From NCBI GenBank assembly GCA_017471785.1, contig JAFURP010000053.1:1-48538 (forward strand): a stretch of 48,538 nucleotides of DNA, in the 5' to 3' direction. Positions 9,645 to 18,691 of the stretch are shown here, in pieces. Within the stretch, counting starts at the first letter, position 1. The number at the start of each line of letters is the position of its first letter. A program made the translations under genes and the position numbers. The stretch comes from Clostridia bacterium (GTDB lineage Bacteria; Bacillota; Clostridia; Christensenellales; Borkfalkiaceae). The notes under the pieces are model-generated. The model had not been told where the DNA came from. It saw only the letters and a list, made by a program, of their open reading frames with translations, and searched no databases.

Positions 9645-11855
9645 TCAAAGCATACGCTCGCTCTTACAGGTGAAATATACGATCTGATACCTTTTCGCAA
9701 GCTCTAAAACGAGCTTTTTCGCGCGCGCCGTCTTGTCGTCGTCCAAATTCACGAACGGATCGTCCAAAACGAGGGGCGGCGCGTCCGCGCGGAACACCGC
9801 TTCGAACAGCGCAAGCCGCACGCAAAGCCCGATCAGCTCCCGTAGCCCCACGCTGTAATAATCGACCGCGCGCATACTCCCGTTTTCGTCGAACACGGGC
9901 AAGCCGTCCGCGGCAAAACGCAGCTTCTCGCCACCGACCGCAAAGCCCATAAAGGTCAAATACTCCTTACACCGCCGCTCGACGGGCTCCAAATACCGCG
10001 CCGCCGTATTTTCACGCGCTTTGATCAGCAGTTGCTTGGCGCCGCGGATGGCGGTAAGCCGCTTTTCCAAGCGCGTTTTTTCCTCCTGCAAAGCCGCTTC
10101 CTCCGCCGCGTAGGTATCCCCCTCCGCCGCGCGCTTTTCCTCCGCCTCCAAAGCGGATAACAGCCGCGTCAACTCGCGCTCCAAGCTCTCTCTTTCCGCT
10201 TGCCATTCGGCAAAACGCAGCTTGAGTGCGGCGATATCCTCTATCTCCCCGAACGCGTTTTCCTGCGGTTTTAGCTTTGCCAAGTCGTCCTGTCCCTCGC
10301 GGGAAAGGCGCGTATATTCCGCGTGCAGGGCGATATTTTCCTTCAGCCTTTCCACCGCCGTACGGTAGTCGTAAATTTCCCCGAACGGGAAATTCCCCAA
10401 AAACCTCTCGATCCCGACCTTCAGCGCCGTCATACGCTCGCGTTTGGCTTCCGCCTCCGCTCGCAAGGTCTCGCACGCCTCGTCCAGATCGGCGGGATAG
10501 GAAGCGCGTTGTTTTTCCAACGCTTCGACCGCCGCTTGCGCCGCCTCGTACCCTGCCAACGCGCTTTTCTCCACGCCGCGCCCCCTTTTGCTCCCTCCTA
10601 CGCCTTTAAGCGCGGAAGCGAGCGACCATACGAGCACGACTGCTCCCAAGATAAAGAAGGGATATCCCAATACGGGTGTGGAAGCGATCTGCGTCGCGCC
10701 GAACAAAAACGCGGCAAACGCCAAAACGAACGCTACCGTACGCTTTTTCGACCGTTTTACGGGCGCTTTTTCGTGCTTTTTCCGCGCCTGCGCTTGCGCC
10801 TCCCCAAGCAACAATCCGTGCGCCTCCAAGCTCTTTTTCTCCGCGGCGAGCCGCGCCTCCAAGCCTGCCCTTTCCGCGCGCTTGGCTTCCAGCTCGGCAA
10901 GTTTTTCCCGCGTTTTTTCCAGCTCCTCGCGGACGGCGTAAAACTCCGTCGCGGCGGCTTGTACTCCGTCGATATTCACCGTTTGGGGCGCAACGCCGTT
11001 GAAAAAAGCCTCCAGCCGCGCCTTTTCCGCCTGCGCCTGCTCCGCTCTCACGCGCACCTCGCGATAGGTTTGCGCGCGCGCCGCGTATTCGTTTTGACGG
11101 CTCGCCCGCTCCATTTTTTCCGTCAAGTCCTCGCCGCGCGTTTTGACCGTTTGCAACCGTGCGGCAAGCTTATCCGCTTCCGCGCGCAAGCTCTCCGCGC
11201 GCGTTTTTGCCTGTAAGCATACGTCTTGCTCGCGCGCGAGCCACGTAAGCCGCTCGTCTATCTCGTCCAGCTTACCCTTGGCAGGCTTGCGCTTGGCGCG
11301 AAGCGCCCTGTCCGCCGCCTCCAAGCTATCGAGCGCGTTTTGCGCGCCGTTCGCGCCGCCCGATACGCTCAAAAGCGCGATCAGCCGCCCTTTCATATCC
11401 TCGGGAAGCCCGAAATCGCCGCCCTCGCCCTGCGCGATATACGCGCTCTTGCGGAAGCTCTCTCGCCCCACCTTTAAGAGCGTTTCGCCCAGCCGCTCGC
11501 ACCTTTCCCCGAAATCGTAGCAAAGCATATTGTTTTGATCGTACACGCGCGCCGTATCGCCGCTCGGCGTTTTGCCGAACGAGCGTTCCACGCGATAGCG
11601 CTTGCCGCCGTGCTCCAAAAGCAGCGCGCCGCCGTACGCGCCGCCCGAAAACGGCTCGTATTTGACACGCATATTTTCCGCCACCGATCGGCTTCTACCG
11701 TTATCCATACCGAACAGCATACATTCGATAAAATCGGCAAGCGTCGTTTTGCCCCAGCCGTTCTCCTCCTTAAAGGCGACGACGGGCTTGGAAAAATCGA
11801 ACGCTTGCGAGCGGAATTTGCCAAAGCCGGCGATATGACAAGAAAGTATCCTCAT
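9645..11855 (-). CDS. YhaN/SbcC-like SMC-type ATPase with a membrane hairpin
   Basis: A 736-residue Rad50/SbcC-class protein. The N-terminal half-site holds GFGKF and a Walker A GWGKTT; long coiled coils follow (about 185-370 and 425-640). The C-terminal lobe has the signature-like YYSVGLRELIGL, Walker B LVLDDPFVNLDDD and a D-loop. Between the coils is a hydrophobic hairpin (about 370-420: VAFVLAFAAFLFGA, FFILGAVVLVW), and no CxxC zinc hook is seen. That layout matches Bacillus YhaN rather than SbcC, though it is shorter. The ATG at 11855 overlaps the nuclease stop by 4 bp (ATGA), with GGGGAGGAGATC as ribosome site, so the two are coupled partners in DNA end processing. Confidence 0.85.
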   Translation of the reverse strand: MRILSCHIAGFGKFRSQAFDFSKPVVAFKEENGWGKTTLADFIECMLFGMDNGRSRSVAENMRVKYEPFSGGAYGGALLLEHGGKRYRVERSFGKTPSGDTARVYDQNNMLCYDFGERCERLGETLLKVGRESFRKSAYIAQGEGGDFGLPEDMKGRLIALLSVSGGANGAQNALDSLEAADRALRAKRKPAKGKLDEIDERLTWLAREQDVCLQAKTRAESLRAEADKLAARLQTVKTRGEDLTEKMERASRQNEYAARAQTYREVRVRAEQAQAEKARLEAFFNGVAPQTVNIDGVQAAATEFYAVREELEKTREKLAELEAKRAERAGLEARLAAEKKSLEAHGLLLGEAQAQARKKHEKAPVKRSKKRTVAFVLAFAAFLFGATQIASTPVLGYPFFILGAVVLVWSLASALKGVGGSKRGRGVEKSALAGYEAAQAAVEALEKQRASYPADLDEACETLRAEAEAKRERMTALKVGIERFLGNFPFGEIYDYRTAVERLKENIALHAEYTRLSREGQDDLAKLKPQENAFGEIEDIAALKLRFAEWQAERESLERELTRLLSALEAEEKRAAEGDTYAAEEAALQEEKTRLEKRLTAIRGAKQLLIKARENTAARYLEPVERRCKEYLTFMGFAVGGEKLRFAADGLPVFDENGSMRAVDYYSVGLRELIGLCVRLALFEAVFRADAPPLVLDDPFVNLDDDKTARAKKLVLELAKRYQIVYFTCKSERML

Positions 11856-12907
11856 AAGTCGATCTCCTCCCCGCACAAGGCTTTGAGCCCCACCTCCAAG
11901 ATCTCCTCGCGCAATTCCTCGCTCATCGCGTACCTGCCCACCTCGCGGACGAATTCGCCGCGCTCGGTGAGGTCGTTTTCAAAGGCGCGGTAATCGATGA
12001 ACAAACGCGATCTATCCTCCGCCTTGACGAAGAAAAATTTCTCCGAAAGCCGCGCGCAAAGCAGGGAAATATCCTTTTTCAAGTCGGGCTGATAACTACC
12101 GCAAAGCACGAGCTTTACCATATCCTCGCTCTTAATAGAAGCGAGCGCGGCTTCCGCCGCCCGTTCGATATCCATATATCCCCTGCACGCGGAAATATCC
12201 ACGGACACGCCGTGCACCGTGCGTTTGGCAAGCGAAAGAAATTTTTCCTCTTTAAGCTTGCCCTTTACGAGCTCCAGCAAAAAGAAGCCGCGCGGACCGA
12301 GCTCGTCGAAGCCGCGCCCCTCCAAGCAACCGCAATAGCGGTAAAAGCCGCGCGTATCGAGCGGCTCTTTGACGGGCATAGGCTTGTGGATATGCCCCAA
12401 GGCAAGATAGTCTATATGCTTGTTTTGCAGCGCGGCAAGCGGGATTTCGCTTCCCGTATCCCCGTGCAAAACGAAGATATTGTAGGCGGTCTTGGGCAGC
12501 TCGAGCGCCGCCGCCTTTTGTGCGGAAAAGCGGAGCATATCGCAGCCCGTGACGGTTACGCCCTCGGACAGCTCGTAGCTTTGCAGCTCGGAAAAGGTAT
12601 AAAAATTTTCGGGCGCGAGCGCGCCGAGGCGCGCGTCGTAGTCGTGATTGCCCGAAGCGTAAAAAAAGCGCGTGGGCGCGGCGTTTGCGATCGCCGCAAA
12701 CACCTCTTTCTTGAGCGACGCGGGGATATCGTTCTTATCGAACAAGTCCCCTGCCACGATCACCGCTTCCACGCCCGTTTGCTTCGCGTACGAGCAAAGC
12801 TTATAAAACCCGTCCAAAAGCTCCGTCTTTCTCAACGCGGCTTTTTCACGCGGCAAGCCGCCCATCGCCGCGCCGATATGGATATCTCCCGTATGAATGA
12901 TCTTCAC
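11852..12907 (-). CDS. YhaO/SbcD-like DNA repair exonuclease (metallophosphoesterase)
   Basis: A 351-residue calcineurin-fold nuclease. The five metal-binding blocks are visible: HTGDIHIG, AGDLFDKND, SGNHDYD, FVLHGD and ALGHIHKP. These define the Mre11/SbcD nuclease core. A C-terminal domain of about 120 residues follows, as in YhaO. I choose GTG at 12907 rather than the ATG at 12928: that ATG lies inside the TATAAT promoter element, while GTG has AAGGAGAAGG in front. It is the first gene of a two-gene operon with the ATPase, expected to act together on broken or blocked DNA ends. Confidence 0.88.
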   Translation of the reverse strand: MKIIHTGDIHIGAAMGGLPREKAALRKTELLDGFYKLCSYAKQTGVEAVIVAGDLFDKNDIPASLKKEVFAAIANAAPTRFFYASGNHDYDARLGALAPENFYTFSELQSYELSEGVTVTGCDMLRFSAQKAAALELPKTAYNIFVLHGDTGSEIPLAALQNKHIDYLALGHIHKPMPVKEPLDTRGFYRYCGCLEGRGFDELGPRGFFLLELVKGKLKEEKFLSLAKRTVHGVSVDISACRGYMDIERAAEAALASIKSEDMVKLVLCGSYQPDLKKDISLLCARLSEKFFFVKAEDRSRLFIDYRAFENDLTERGEFVREVGRYAMSEELREEILEVGLKALCGEEIDL

Positions 12908-12926
12908 TATCCTTCTCCTTTTTTCC

Positions 12927-12955
12927 ATTATACCACATAAACGGGATTTTGTAAA
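12927..12955 (-). promoter_or_regulatory. Promoter of the nuclease/ATPase operon
   Basis: Minus strand TTTACA (12950-12955), 17-base spacer, TATAAT (12927-12932). The leader would be only about 13 bases and contains the ribosome site. Confidence 0.75.
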
Positions 12956-12956
12956 G

Positions 12957-12988
12957 AAAAACCCACCGCTTGTATCTCGGTGGGTTTT
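12957..12988 (-). terminator. Terminator of clpB
   Basis: AAACCCACCG and CGGTGGGTTT with a 9-base loop, flanked by A and T runs, 9 bp past the clpB stop. It nearly abuts the -35 box of the next operon. Confidence 0.85.
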
Positions 12989-12996
12989 GCCGCTTT

Positions 12997-15588
12997 TTAC
13001 GCCTTTTTTACGACGAGCGCGTCGTTCTCCACGCTCGCGACGAGCTTATCCCCTGCGGCAAGCTTGCCCGAAAGGATATATCTTGCGAGCGTCGTTTCGA
13101 GCGCGTGCTGCATATACCGCTTGAGCGGCCGCGCGCCGTATACGGGGTCGTACCCCTTTTCGACGATCAGCTCCGCCGCCTCGTCCGTCAAGGTAAGCTG
13201 CAACTGCTTTTCCTGCAAACGGGCGACGAGGTCCTTGGCGAGCAGGCGCACGATCTTCGCGATCTCCTTCTTTTCCAGCGGCTTGAAGAACACCGTTTCG
13301 TCTAAGCGGTTCAAAAATTCGGGTCGGAACGAGGCTTTGAGCAGCCTTTCCACCTCCGCTTTCGCTTCCTCGGAAATAGAGCCGTCGTATTCGATGCCCT
13401 CCAAGATCGCCGCCGAGCCGAGATTGGAGGTCAAAATGACGACGGTATTTTTGAAATCCACCGTCCTACCCTGTCCGTCGGTGATCCGTCCGTCGTCGAG
13501 CACCTGTAAAAGGACGTTGAACACGTCGGGGTGCGCCTTTTCCACCTCGTCGAACAGCACCACGCTGTACGGCTTTCTCCGTACCGCCTCGGTGAGCTGT
13601 CCGCCCTCGTCGTAGCCCACGTATCCGGGGGGCGCGCCGATCAGCCGCGAAACGGAATATTTTTCCATATACTCGCTCATATCGATACGCACCATATTCT
13701 TTTCGTCGTCGAACAGGGCGCGTGCGAGCGTTTTGGCAAGCTCCGTTTTTCCCACGCCCGTAGGGCCGAGGAATAAAAACGAGCCGATGGGACGGTTGGG
13801 ATCGGCAACGCCTGCGCGCGAGCGCAAGATGGCGTCGGCAACCGCCTGCACCGCCTCCTCTTGCCCGATCACGCGCTCGTGCAAGGTATCGCCAAGACGC
13901 AGCAGCTTTTCCCGCTCCCCCTCGACGAGCTTGGCAACGGGTATGCCCGTCCACCGCGCCACGATCCGCGCGATCTCCTCCTCGCTCACCTTATCGCGGA
14001 GCAGGGAGTTTTCCGTTCGTTTCGTACCTGCCCCCGCTCTTTCGCTTTCCTCTATTTGCTTTTTCAGCTCGGGGATCTTGCCGTATTGCAGCTTGGAAGC
14101 CGTTTCGAGATCGTATTCCCTTTGCGCCTTTTCCAGCTGCGCGTTCGCGCTTTCCAATTCCTCGCGAAGCTTTTGCGCCCTACCGATAGAATCGCGCTCG
14201 TTTTCCCACTTGGCTTTCATCTCCTTATAGGCGTCGCGCATAGCGGCAAGCTCCTTTTCTATCTCCTCCAAATGCGCCTTGGAAAGCGCGTCCGTTTCCT
14301 TTTTCAGCGCGTTCTCCTCGATCTCGAGCTGCATGATCTTCCGCGCGATCTCGTCCATCTCCGAGGGCATAGACTGCATTTCCGTCTTGATGAGCGCGCA
14401 CGCCTCGTCCACGAGATCGATCGCCTTATCGGGCAAGAAGCGGTCGGTGATATAGCGGTTGGACAGAGTCGCCGCCGCGATCAACGCGTTGTCCTGTATC
14501 TTTACGCCGTGGTACACCTCGTACCGTTCCTTAAGCCCACGCAGGATGGAGATCGTGTCCTCCACCGTCGGCTCACCCACCAAAACGGGCTGGAAACGCC
14601 GCTCCAAGGCAGGGTCCTTTTCGATATATTTGCGGTATTCGTCCAAGGTGGTCGCGCCGATACAATGCAGCTCCCCGCGCGCCAGCATAGGCTTTAACAA
14701 ATTGCCCGCGTCCATCGCGCCGTCCGTCTTGCCCGCGCCCACGATGGTATGCAATTCGTCGATAAACAAGATGATACCGCCCTCGCTCTTTTTTACCTCG
14801 GCAAGCACCGCTTTCAAGCGTTCCTCGAACTCGCCGCGGAATTTCGCGCCCGCGATCAACGCGCCGATATCGAGGGAGAATACCTTGCGTTCTTTCAAGG
14901 AATCGGGTACGTCGCCGCGCATAATACGGATAGCCAGCCCCTCCGCGATCGCCGTTTTACCCACGCCCGCCTCGCCGATCAACACGGGATTGTTCTTGGT
15001 CTTGCGCGAAAGGATCCTGACCACGCTACGAATCTCCTCGTCCCGTCCGATCACGGGGTCTATCTTTTGCGCGCGCGCCTTTTCCACGAGGTCCACGCCG
15101 TATTTATTTAATACGTCGTAGGTATCCTCGGGGTTTTCGCTGTTTACGCGGCTGTTGCCGCGCACGCTCGCAAGCGCCTGCATAAATTCGTTTTGGTCGA
15201 CGGAAAACTGCTTGAAGATTTTCTTGGCTATCTCGTCGGGCTTTTCGGTGATACCGAAGAACAAATGCTCGACGGAAAGATAGGAATCCCCCATCTTTTG
15301 CGCCTGCTTTTCGCCTGCCTCGATCGCGCGCGCAAGCGCCGCCGAAATATACTCCTCGCCGCCGCGTACCTTGGGCAGCTTTTCCACCTCCGCCTCCAAA
15401 GCGCGGAGCATCGCGCCCGTATCCTCGTTCATCTTCTCCAACAGCTTGGGGATAAGCCCCTCGCTATCCTGCAAGAGCGCGTGCAACAGATGCGCCTGTC
15501 CGATCTCTTGATTGCCGTATTCGCGCGCAAACGACTGCGCCGCTTGCATCGCCGCCAACGATCTTTCCGTAAATTTCCGCATATCCAT
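12997..15588 (-). CDS. clpB: ATP-dependent chaperone ClpB
   Basis: An 863-residue Hsp100 disaggregase that works with DnaK on aggregated proteins. In order: the N domain (residues 1-150, [16 protein letters not shown]), AAA1 with Walker [14 protein letters not shown] and Walker [10 protein letters not shown], the coiled-coil middle domain (about 405-525) that separates ClpB from ClpA/ClpC, AAA2 with [12 protein letters not shown] and [11 protein letters not shown], and the C-terminal D2-small domain. Length is typical. The ATG at 15588 has AAGGAG 10 bases upstream. I see neither a CIRCE element nor a CtsR heptad repeat upstream; a TATACT at about 15625 is a possible -10. It is monocistronic, with terminators on both sides. 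Confidence 0.96.
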   Translation of the reverse strand: MDMRKFTERSLAAMQAAQSFAREYGNQEIGQAHLLHALLQDSEGLIPKLLEKMNEDTGAMLRALEAEVEKLPKVRGGEEYISAALARAIEAGEKQAQKMGDSYLSVEHLFFGITEKPDEIAKKIFKQFSVDQNEFMQALASVRGNSRVNSENPEDTYDVLNKYGVDLVEKARAQKIDPVIGRDEEIRSVVRILSRKTKNNPVLIGEAGVGKTAIAEGLAIRIMRGDVPDSLKERKVFSLDIGALIAGAKFRGEFEERLKAVLAEVKKSEGGIILFIDELHTIVGAGKTDGAMDAGNLLKPMLARGELHCIGATTLDEYRKYIEKDPALERRFQPVLVGEPTVEDTISILRGLKERYEVYHGVKIQDNALIAAATLSNRYITDRFLPDKAIDLVDEACALIKTEMQSMPSEMDEIARKIMQLEIEENALKKETDALSKAHLEEIEKELAAMRDAYKEMKAKWENERDSIGRAQKLREELESANAQLEKAQREYDLETASKLQYGKIPELKKQIEESERAGAGTKRTENSLLRDKVSEEEIARIVARWTGIPVAKLVEGEREKLLRLGDTLHERVIGQEEAVQAVADAILRSRAGVADPNRPIGSFLFLGPTGVGKTELAKTLARALFDDEKNMVRIDMSEYMEKYSVSRLIGAPPGYVGYDEGGQLTEAVRRKPYSVVLFDEVEKAHPDVFNVLLQVLDDGRITDGQGRTVDFKNTVVILTSNLGSAAILEGIEYDGSISEEAKAEVERLLKASFRPEFLNRLDETVFFKPLEKKEIAKIVRLLAKDLVARLQEKQLQLTLTDEAAELIVEKGYDPVYGARPLKRYMQHALETTLARYILSGKLAAGDKLVASVENDALVVKKA

Positions 15589-15685
15589 AACCGTTTCACT
15601 CCTTTTTTGCGTTCTTTTTTACAGTATATTTTTACACCTCCCGACCCTTTCTTAAACATATTTTCAAAACTTTTCGTAAAAAACA

Positions 15686-15707
15686 AAAAACCGCCGAAGC
15701 GGTTTTT
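15686..15707 (-). terminator. Terminator of the cls operon
   Basis: AAAACCGC, CGAA tetraloop, GCGGTTTT with a following T run on the minus strand, 19 bp past the zinc-ribbon gene. Confidence 0.8.
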
Positions 15708-15725
15708 ACGATAAAACAAAGGCTT

Positions 15726-16028
15726 TTACTTTACGAGGAAGAACAATATCAAAAACCCGACGATACAAACGCTTGCGACGATCAGGCGTATCCTTTTGCG
15801 TTTTTGCTCGTCCATAGGCATATACACGCGGTAGCCGCAAACGGGGCAGACCCCGTCTTGCAGTACGCTTTTGCAACGCTTACAATGTAATTTTTCGGGT
15901 ACGTTTTCCCCGTAGCCGCGCTCGGGGGCGCTTTCTACGGGCGCTTCCGCTTCCCCTGCCCGTTCGCGCATCGCCGCCTCCATTTCCGCGAGAATACGCG
16001 CGTCCTCTTCTCTCTTCCGTTTGCTCAT
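15726..16028 (-). CDS. Small zinc-ribbon protein with C-terminal membrane anchor
   Basis: A 100-residue protein: a charged N-terminus (MSKRKREEDARILAEMEAAM), one zinc ribbon (CKRC and CPVC, 11 residues apart, about 49-67) and a single C-terminal hydrophobic segment (LIVASVCIVGFLILFFLVK) that would anchor it as a tail-anchored membrane protein. It starts 7 bp after the cardiolipin synthase stop, with GAGG overlapping that stop, so the two are cotranscribed. No function is recognised. Confidence 0.75.
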   Translation of the reverse strand: MSKRKREEDARILAEMEAAMRERAGEAEAPVESAPERGYGENVPEKLHCKRCKSVLQDGVCPVCGYRVYMPMDEQKRKRIRLIVASVCIVGFLILFFLVK

Positions 16029-16035
16029 ACTTGCC

Positions 16036-17619
16036 TCACAATAAAGTTTCGAATACGCGGAGCAGGGAATCGACGAGCCTGCCGACTACGCCGCGCTTAA
16101 AGTTTTCTTCCGTTCGTTCTTTGGACAGGGCGAAGGTTTCCTCCGCGTCCCGTTTGACCGCCGCCACCGCCTCGCAACCGCTGAAATATACGGCGTTTTC
16201 GAAGTGATGATACAGGCTCCTGTAATCGAGGTTGATCGTACCCACCACCGCACATTCGTCGTCTGTGACCATACTCTTGGAATGGATAAACCCGGGGCTG
16301 TATTCGTATATCCGCACCCCTGCTTTGAGTAGGATATCGTAATTGGCGCGCGTCAAGCGGTAGGTCATCTTTTTATCGGGGATCCCGGGGGTAACGATTC
16401 GCACGTCCACACCGCGCATCGCCGCTTGACAAAGCGCGGTACGCATAGCGTCGTCAAGCACCAAATAGGGGGTGAAGATATAGACGTATTTTTTCGCGCG
16501 ATTCACGATATCCATATACGCCGTTTCCCCCACGCTCAGCTTATCCAAGGGAGAATCGTCGTACGGCTGCACCGCAAACCCCTCTCGTTTTTCCGCCGTC
16601 ACGGGGGACAAATACGCCGCGACCTCCTCCCCGTCCTTCCGAAACGCGTTCCACATCCAAAGGAACATACGCACGAACGAATTGACCGCGCCGCCCGTGA
16701 GCTTCAAGCCCGAATCCTTCCAGTAGCCGAACCGCCGTTTCTCGTTGATATATTCGTCGGCAAGATTAAATCCGCCCGTAAACGCCACCTTTCCGTCGAT
16801 CACGAGCAGCTTCCTGTGATCGCGGTTGTTCATACGCACCGCGAACAGGGGTACGACGTCGTTAAAGGTCATACACTTGATATTTTCGTGCAAGCCCTCC
16901 AAATATCTATCGTACTTGGGCGGCAGGGTCATCATACACCCGAAATCGTCGTAAACGATCCGCACCTTTACGCCCAGCATCGCCTTTTCCACCAAAATTT
17001 TGAGGATCTCGTTCCACATTCTGCCGTGCGCTATGATGAAATATTCCACGAAAATATATTTTTCCGCCTTTTTCAGCTCCTCCAAGATCACGGGGAATAT
17101 CTTTTCGCCGCTCTCGTAATACTCGATATTTCCGTCTTGATACATAGGATAGCCGCCGTAACGCTCCAAATAGCGCGAAAGCGAGCCCTCCTCGCTGCCG
17201 TACTCTTTCTCGCCGAAAAAAGCCCTTGCCTCCTCGTCGTTTTGCGCTTTCGCGCGGGCGATCCTTTCACCCATCTTGCGCGTAGGTCTGCCCCTGCCGT
17301 TGATCAAATACATAGGCACGCCGAATACGGGCGCGACCAAGATGGCAATGATCCAATTGAGCTTTAAGGAGGGTCTATCGTGCGTGTTGAGGATATATAG
17401 AATGAAAACGATCTCCAAAACGAATACGACGAGCTGTAAAACGAGCGCGTACGCCGATTGGTAAACGAGCAGCAACAATAAAACGGCGTATCCGACGACC
17501 TGCAATAACACCGAAAGCGCAAAAGCGAAAAAACGATTGTATAAAAAGACCTTATAGCTCCTGTCGTTTTCCACCGTCCGTTCTATCCATTTCTTTTTCC
17601 GTTCGCTCAGCTTTTTCAC
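16036..17619 (-). CDS. cls: Cardiolipin synthase (phospholipase D superfamily)
   Basis: A 527-residue membrane enzyme joining two phosphatidylglycerols into cardiolipin. Two N-terminal membrane segments (about residues 28-65 and 70-110) precede two PLD domains, each with the HxKxxxxD motif: HRKLLVIDGKVAFTGG and HSKSMVTDDECAVVGTINLD. The residues RGVVGRLVDSLLRVFETLL at the end match Cls C-termini. The start is GTG at 17619 with GGAGG 7 bases before it. It is first in an operon with the zinc-ribbon protein and has a consensus promoter. Confidence 0.93.
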   Translation of the reverse strand: MKKLSERKKKWIERTVENDRSYKVFLYNRFFAFALSVLLQVVGYAVLLLLLVYQSAYALVLQLVVFVLEIVFILYILNTHDRPSLKLNWIIAILVAPVFGVPMYLINGRGRPTRKMGERIARAKAQNDEEARAFFGEKEYGSEEGSLSRYLERYGGYPMYQDGNIEYYESGEKIFPVILEELKKAEKYIFVEYFIIAHGRMWNEILKILVEKAMLGVKVRIVYDDFGCMMTLPPKYDRYLEGLHENIKCMTFNDVVPLFAVRMNNRDHRKLLVIDGKVAFTGGFNLADEYINEKRRFGYWKDSGLKLTGGAVNSFVRMFLWMWNAFRKDGEEVAAYLSPVTAEKREGFAVQPYDDSPLDKLSVGETAYMDIVNRAKKYVYIFTPYLVLDDAMRTALCQAAMRGVDVRIVTPGIPDKKMTYRLTRANYDILLKAGVRIYEYSPGFIHSKSMVTDDECAVVGTINLDYRSLYHHFENAVYFSGCEAVAAVKRDAEETFALSKERTEENFKRGVVGRLVDSLLRVFETLL

Positions 17620-17637
17620 TTTTTTCCTCCGTAATTT

Positions 17638-17666
17638 ATTATACCCCTTTTCCCTTTTTCTGTCAA
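17638..17666 (-). promoter_or_regulatory. Promoter of cls
   Basis: Minus strand TTGACA (17661-17666), 17-base spacer, TATAAT (17638-17643): both boxes perfect. Confidence 0.85.
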
Positions 17667-17833
17667 GCGCACTTCCTCTATATCATAAGACCGCGTCAAA
17701 AATCAACCGTGGATCGGCATAGAGCTTTTTTATATATTATACCCTTTTTTTGTGAAAATCCTGTAAAAAAACCGTTAAATTTCCTCTTTTTCTTACCCCG
17801 AAAAAATTTTTTCAACTTTTTTCTTAAAAACTA
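17667..17833. other. AT-rich intergenic stretch
   Basis: Lies between the divergent cls and rubrerythrin promoters. Apart from a leftward TATAAT-like sequence at about 17735-17740 without a good -35 box, I see no gene or hairpin. Confidence 0.4.
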
Positions 17834-17862
17834 TTGACAAATATATTTTTTTATATTATAAT
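17834..17862 (+). promoter_or_regulatory. Promoter of rubrerythrin
   Basis: TTGACA (17834-17839), 17-base spacer, TATAAT (17857-17862): both boxes perfect, preceded by an A/T-rich stretch like an UP element. TTATAAT at the -10 could be half of a PerR-type box, but the second half is poor. Confidence 0.85.
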
Positions 17863-17917
17863 AAGATTACTTAATAAAACTAAGTCCTATTAAGGACGCA
17901 AGGAATGAGGTATAGGT

Positions 17918-18559
17918 ATGAAGAAATTTGAATGTAAGGTATGTCATTACGTTGCGGAGGGCGAAGCGCCCGAAGTATGCCCCGTATGCAAGCAAGCGGG
18001 AAAATTCGAAGAAGTGAAGCCCAACTTAAAGGGCTCGCAAACGGAAGCGAATTTGCAAACGGCGTTTGCCGGCGAATCGCAAGCGAGAAACAAATACACC
18101 TACTTTGCGAGCAAGGCAAAGAAGGAAGGCTTCGTGCAGATCGCGGCTATCTTCGAAGAAACGGCGAAGAACGAGCAAGAGCACGCTAAAATTTGGTTTA
18201 AGCTGTTGAACGGCGGCGAGATCGGCACGACGGCGGAGAACCTCAAAGCGGCGGCTGAGGGTGAAAACTACGAGTGGACGGATATGTACGCAGGCTTTGC
18301 CAAGACGGCAAGAGAGGAAGGCTTCGACGATATCGCCGACCTTTTCGACGGCGTTGCGGCGATCGAAAAAGAGCACGAGGAAAGATACAAGAAGCTTCTT
18401 GCGAACGTTAAAGGCGATTTGGTATTCTCCAAGGACGGCGACGCGGTATGGCAATGCTCCAACTGCGGTCATATCGTAGTCGGCAAGAAAGCGCCCGAGG
18501 TATGCCCTATTTGCGCGCATCCTCAAGCTTACTTCCAAGTACGCGCGGAAAACTACTAA
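17918..18559 (+). CDS. rbr: Rubrerythrin with rubredoxin domains at both ends
   Basis: A 213-residue cytoplasmic non-haem iron protein that reduces hydrogen peroxide in anaerobes. A short rubredoxin-like domain (C6, C9, C21, C24) is followed by a ferritin-like four-helix domain with diiron ligands ([35 protein letters not shown]) and a second rubredoxin domain (C180, C183, C196, C199). Classical rubrerythrin has only the C-terminal one and reverse rubrerythrin only the N-terminal one; this has both. The ribosome site is GAGG 9 bases before ATG. It is a single-gene unit with a strong promoter and terminator, as expected for an abundant stress protein. Confidence 0.93.
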   Translation: MKKFECKVCHYVAEGEAPEVCPVCKQAGKFEEVKPNLKGSQTEANLQTAFAGESQARNKYTYFASKAKKEGFVQIAAIFEETAKNEQEHAKIWFKLLNGGEIGTTAENLKAAAEGENYEWTDMYAGFAKTAREEGFDDIADLFDGVAAIEKEHEERYKKLLANVKGDLVFSKDGDAVWQCSNCGHIVVGKKAPEVCPICAHPQAYFQVRAENY

Positions 18560-18573
18560 TTAAAGAAAAATCG

Positions 18574-18606
18574 AAAGCCCGACGGGAAACCGTCGGGCTT
18601 TTCCTT
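18574..18606 (+). terminator. Bidirectional terminator after rubrerythrin
   Basis: AAAGCCCGACGG, GAAA tetraloop, CCGTCGGGCTTT, then TTCC. The minus strand also carries a T-rich tail, so it may serve the convergent DUF4091 gene as well. Confidence 0.88.
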
Positions 18607-18611
18607 TTATT

Positions 18612-18691
18612 CGTAAGACGCGAGCACGTACGGTACACGAGCGAGCAAAGCAAGGCACAACGCTGAAGCCCGCCGTAAATACGCCGTTTTA
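18612..18691. repeat. 3'-end repeat, copy B
   Basis: Contains GTACGGTAC, ACGAGCGAG and CAACGCTGAAG (from 18658), then CGCCGTAAATACGCCG, ending in TTTTA that provides the TAA stop of the minus-strand DUF4091 gene. Compare 5588-5757 and 31892-31969. Confidence 0.55.

Noticed and set aside
15589..15660. CIRCE or CtsR operator for clpB
   Set aside because: Neither the TTAGCACTC-N9-GAGTGCTAA repeat nor the tandem GGTCAAA heptads can be found.
17851..17876. PerR box at the rubrerythrin promoter
   Set aside because: TTATAAT coincides with the -10 box and the second half matches poorly, so it is not distinguishable from promoter sequence.
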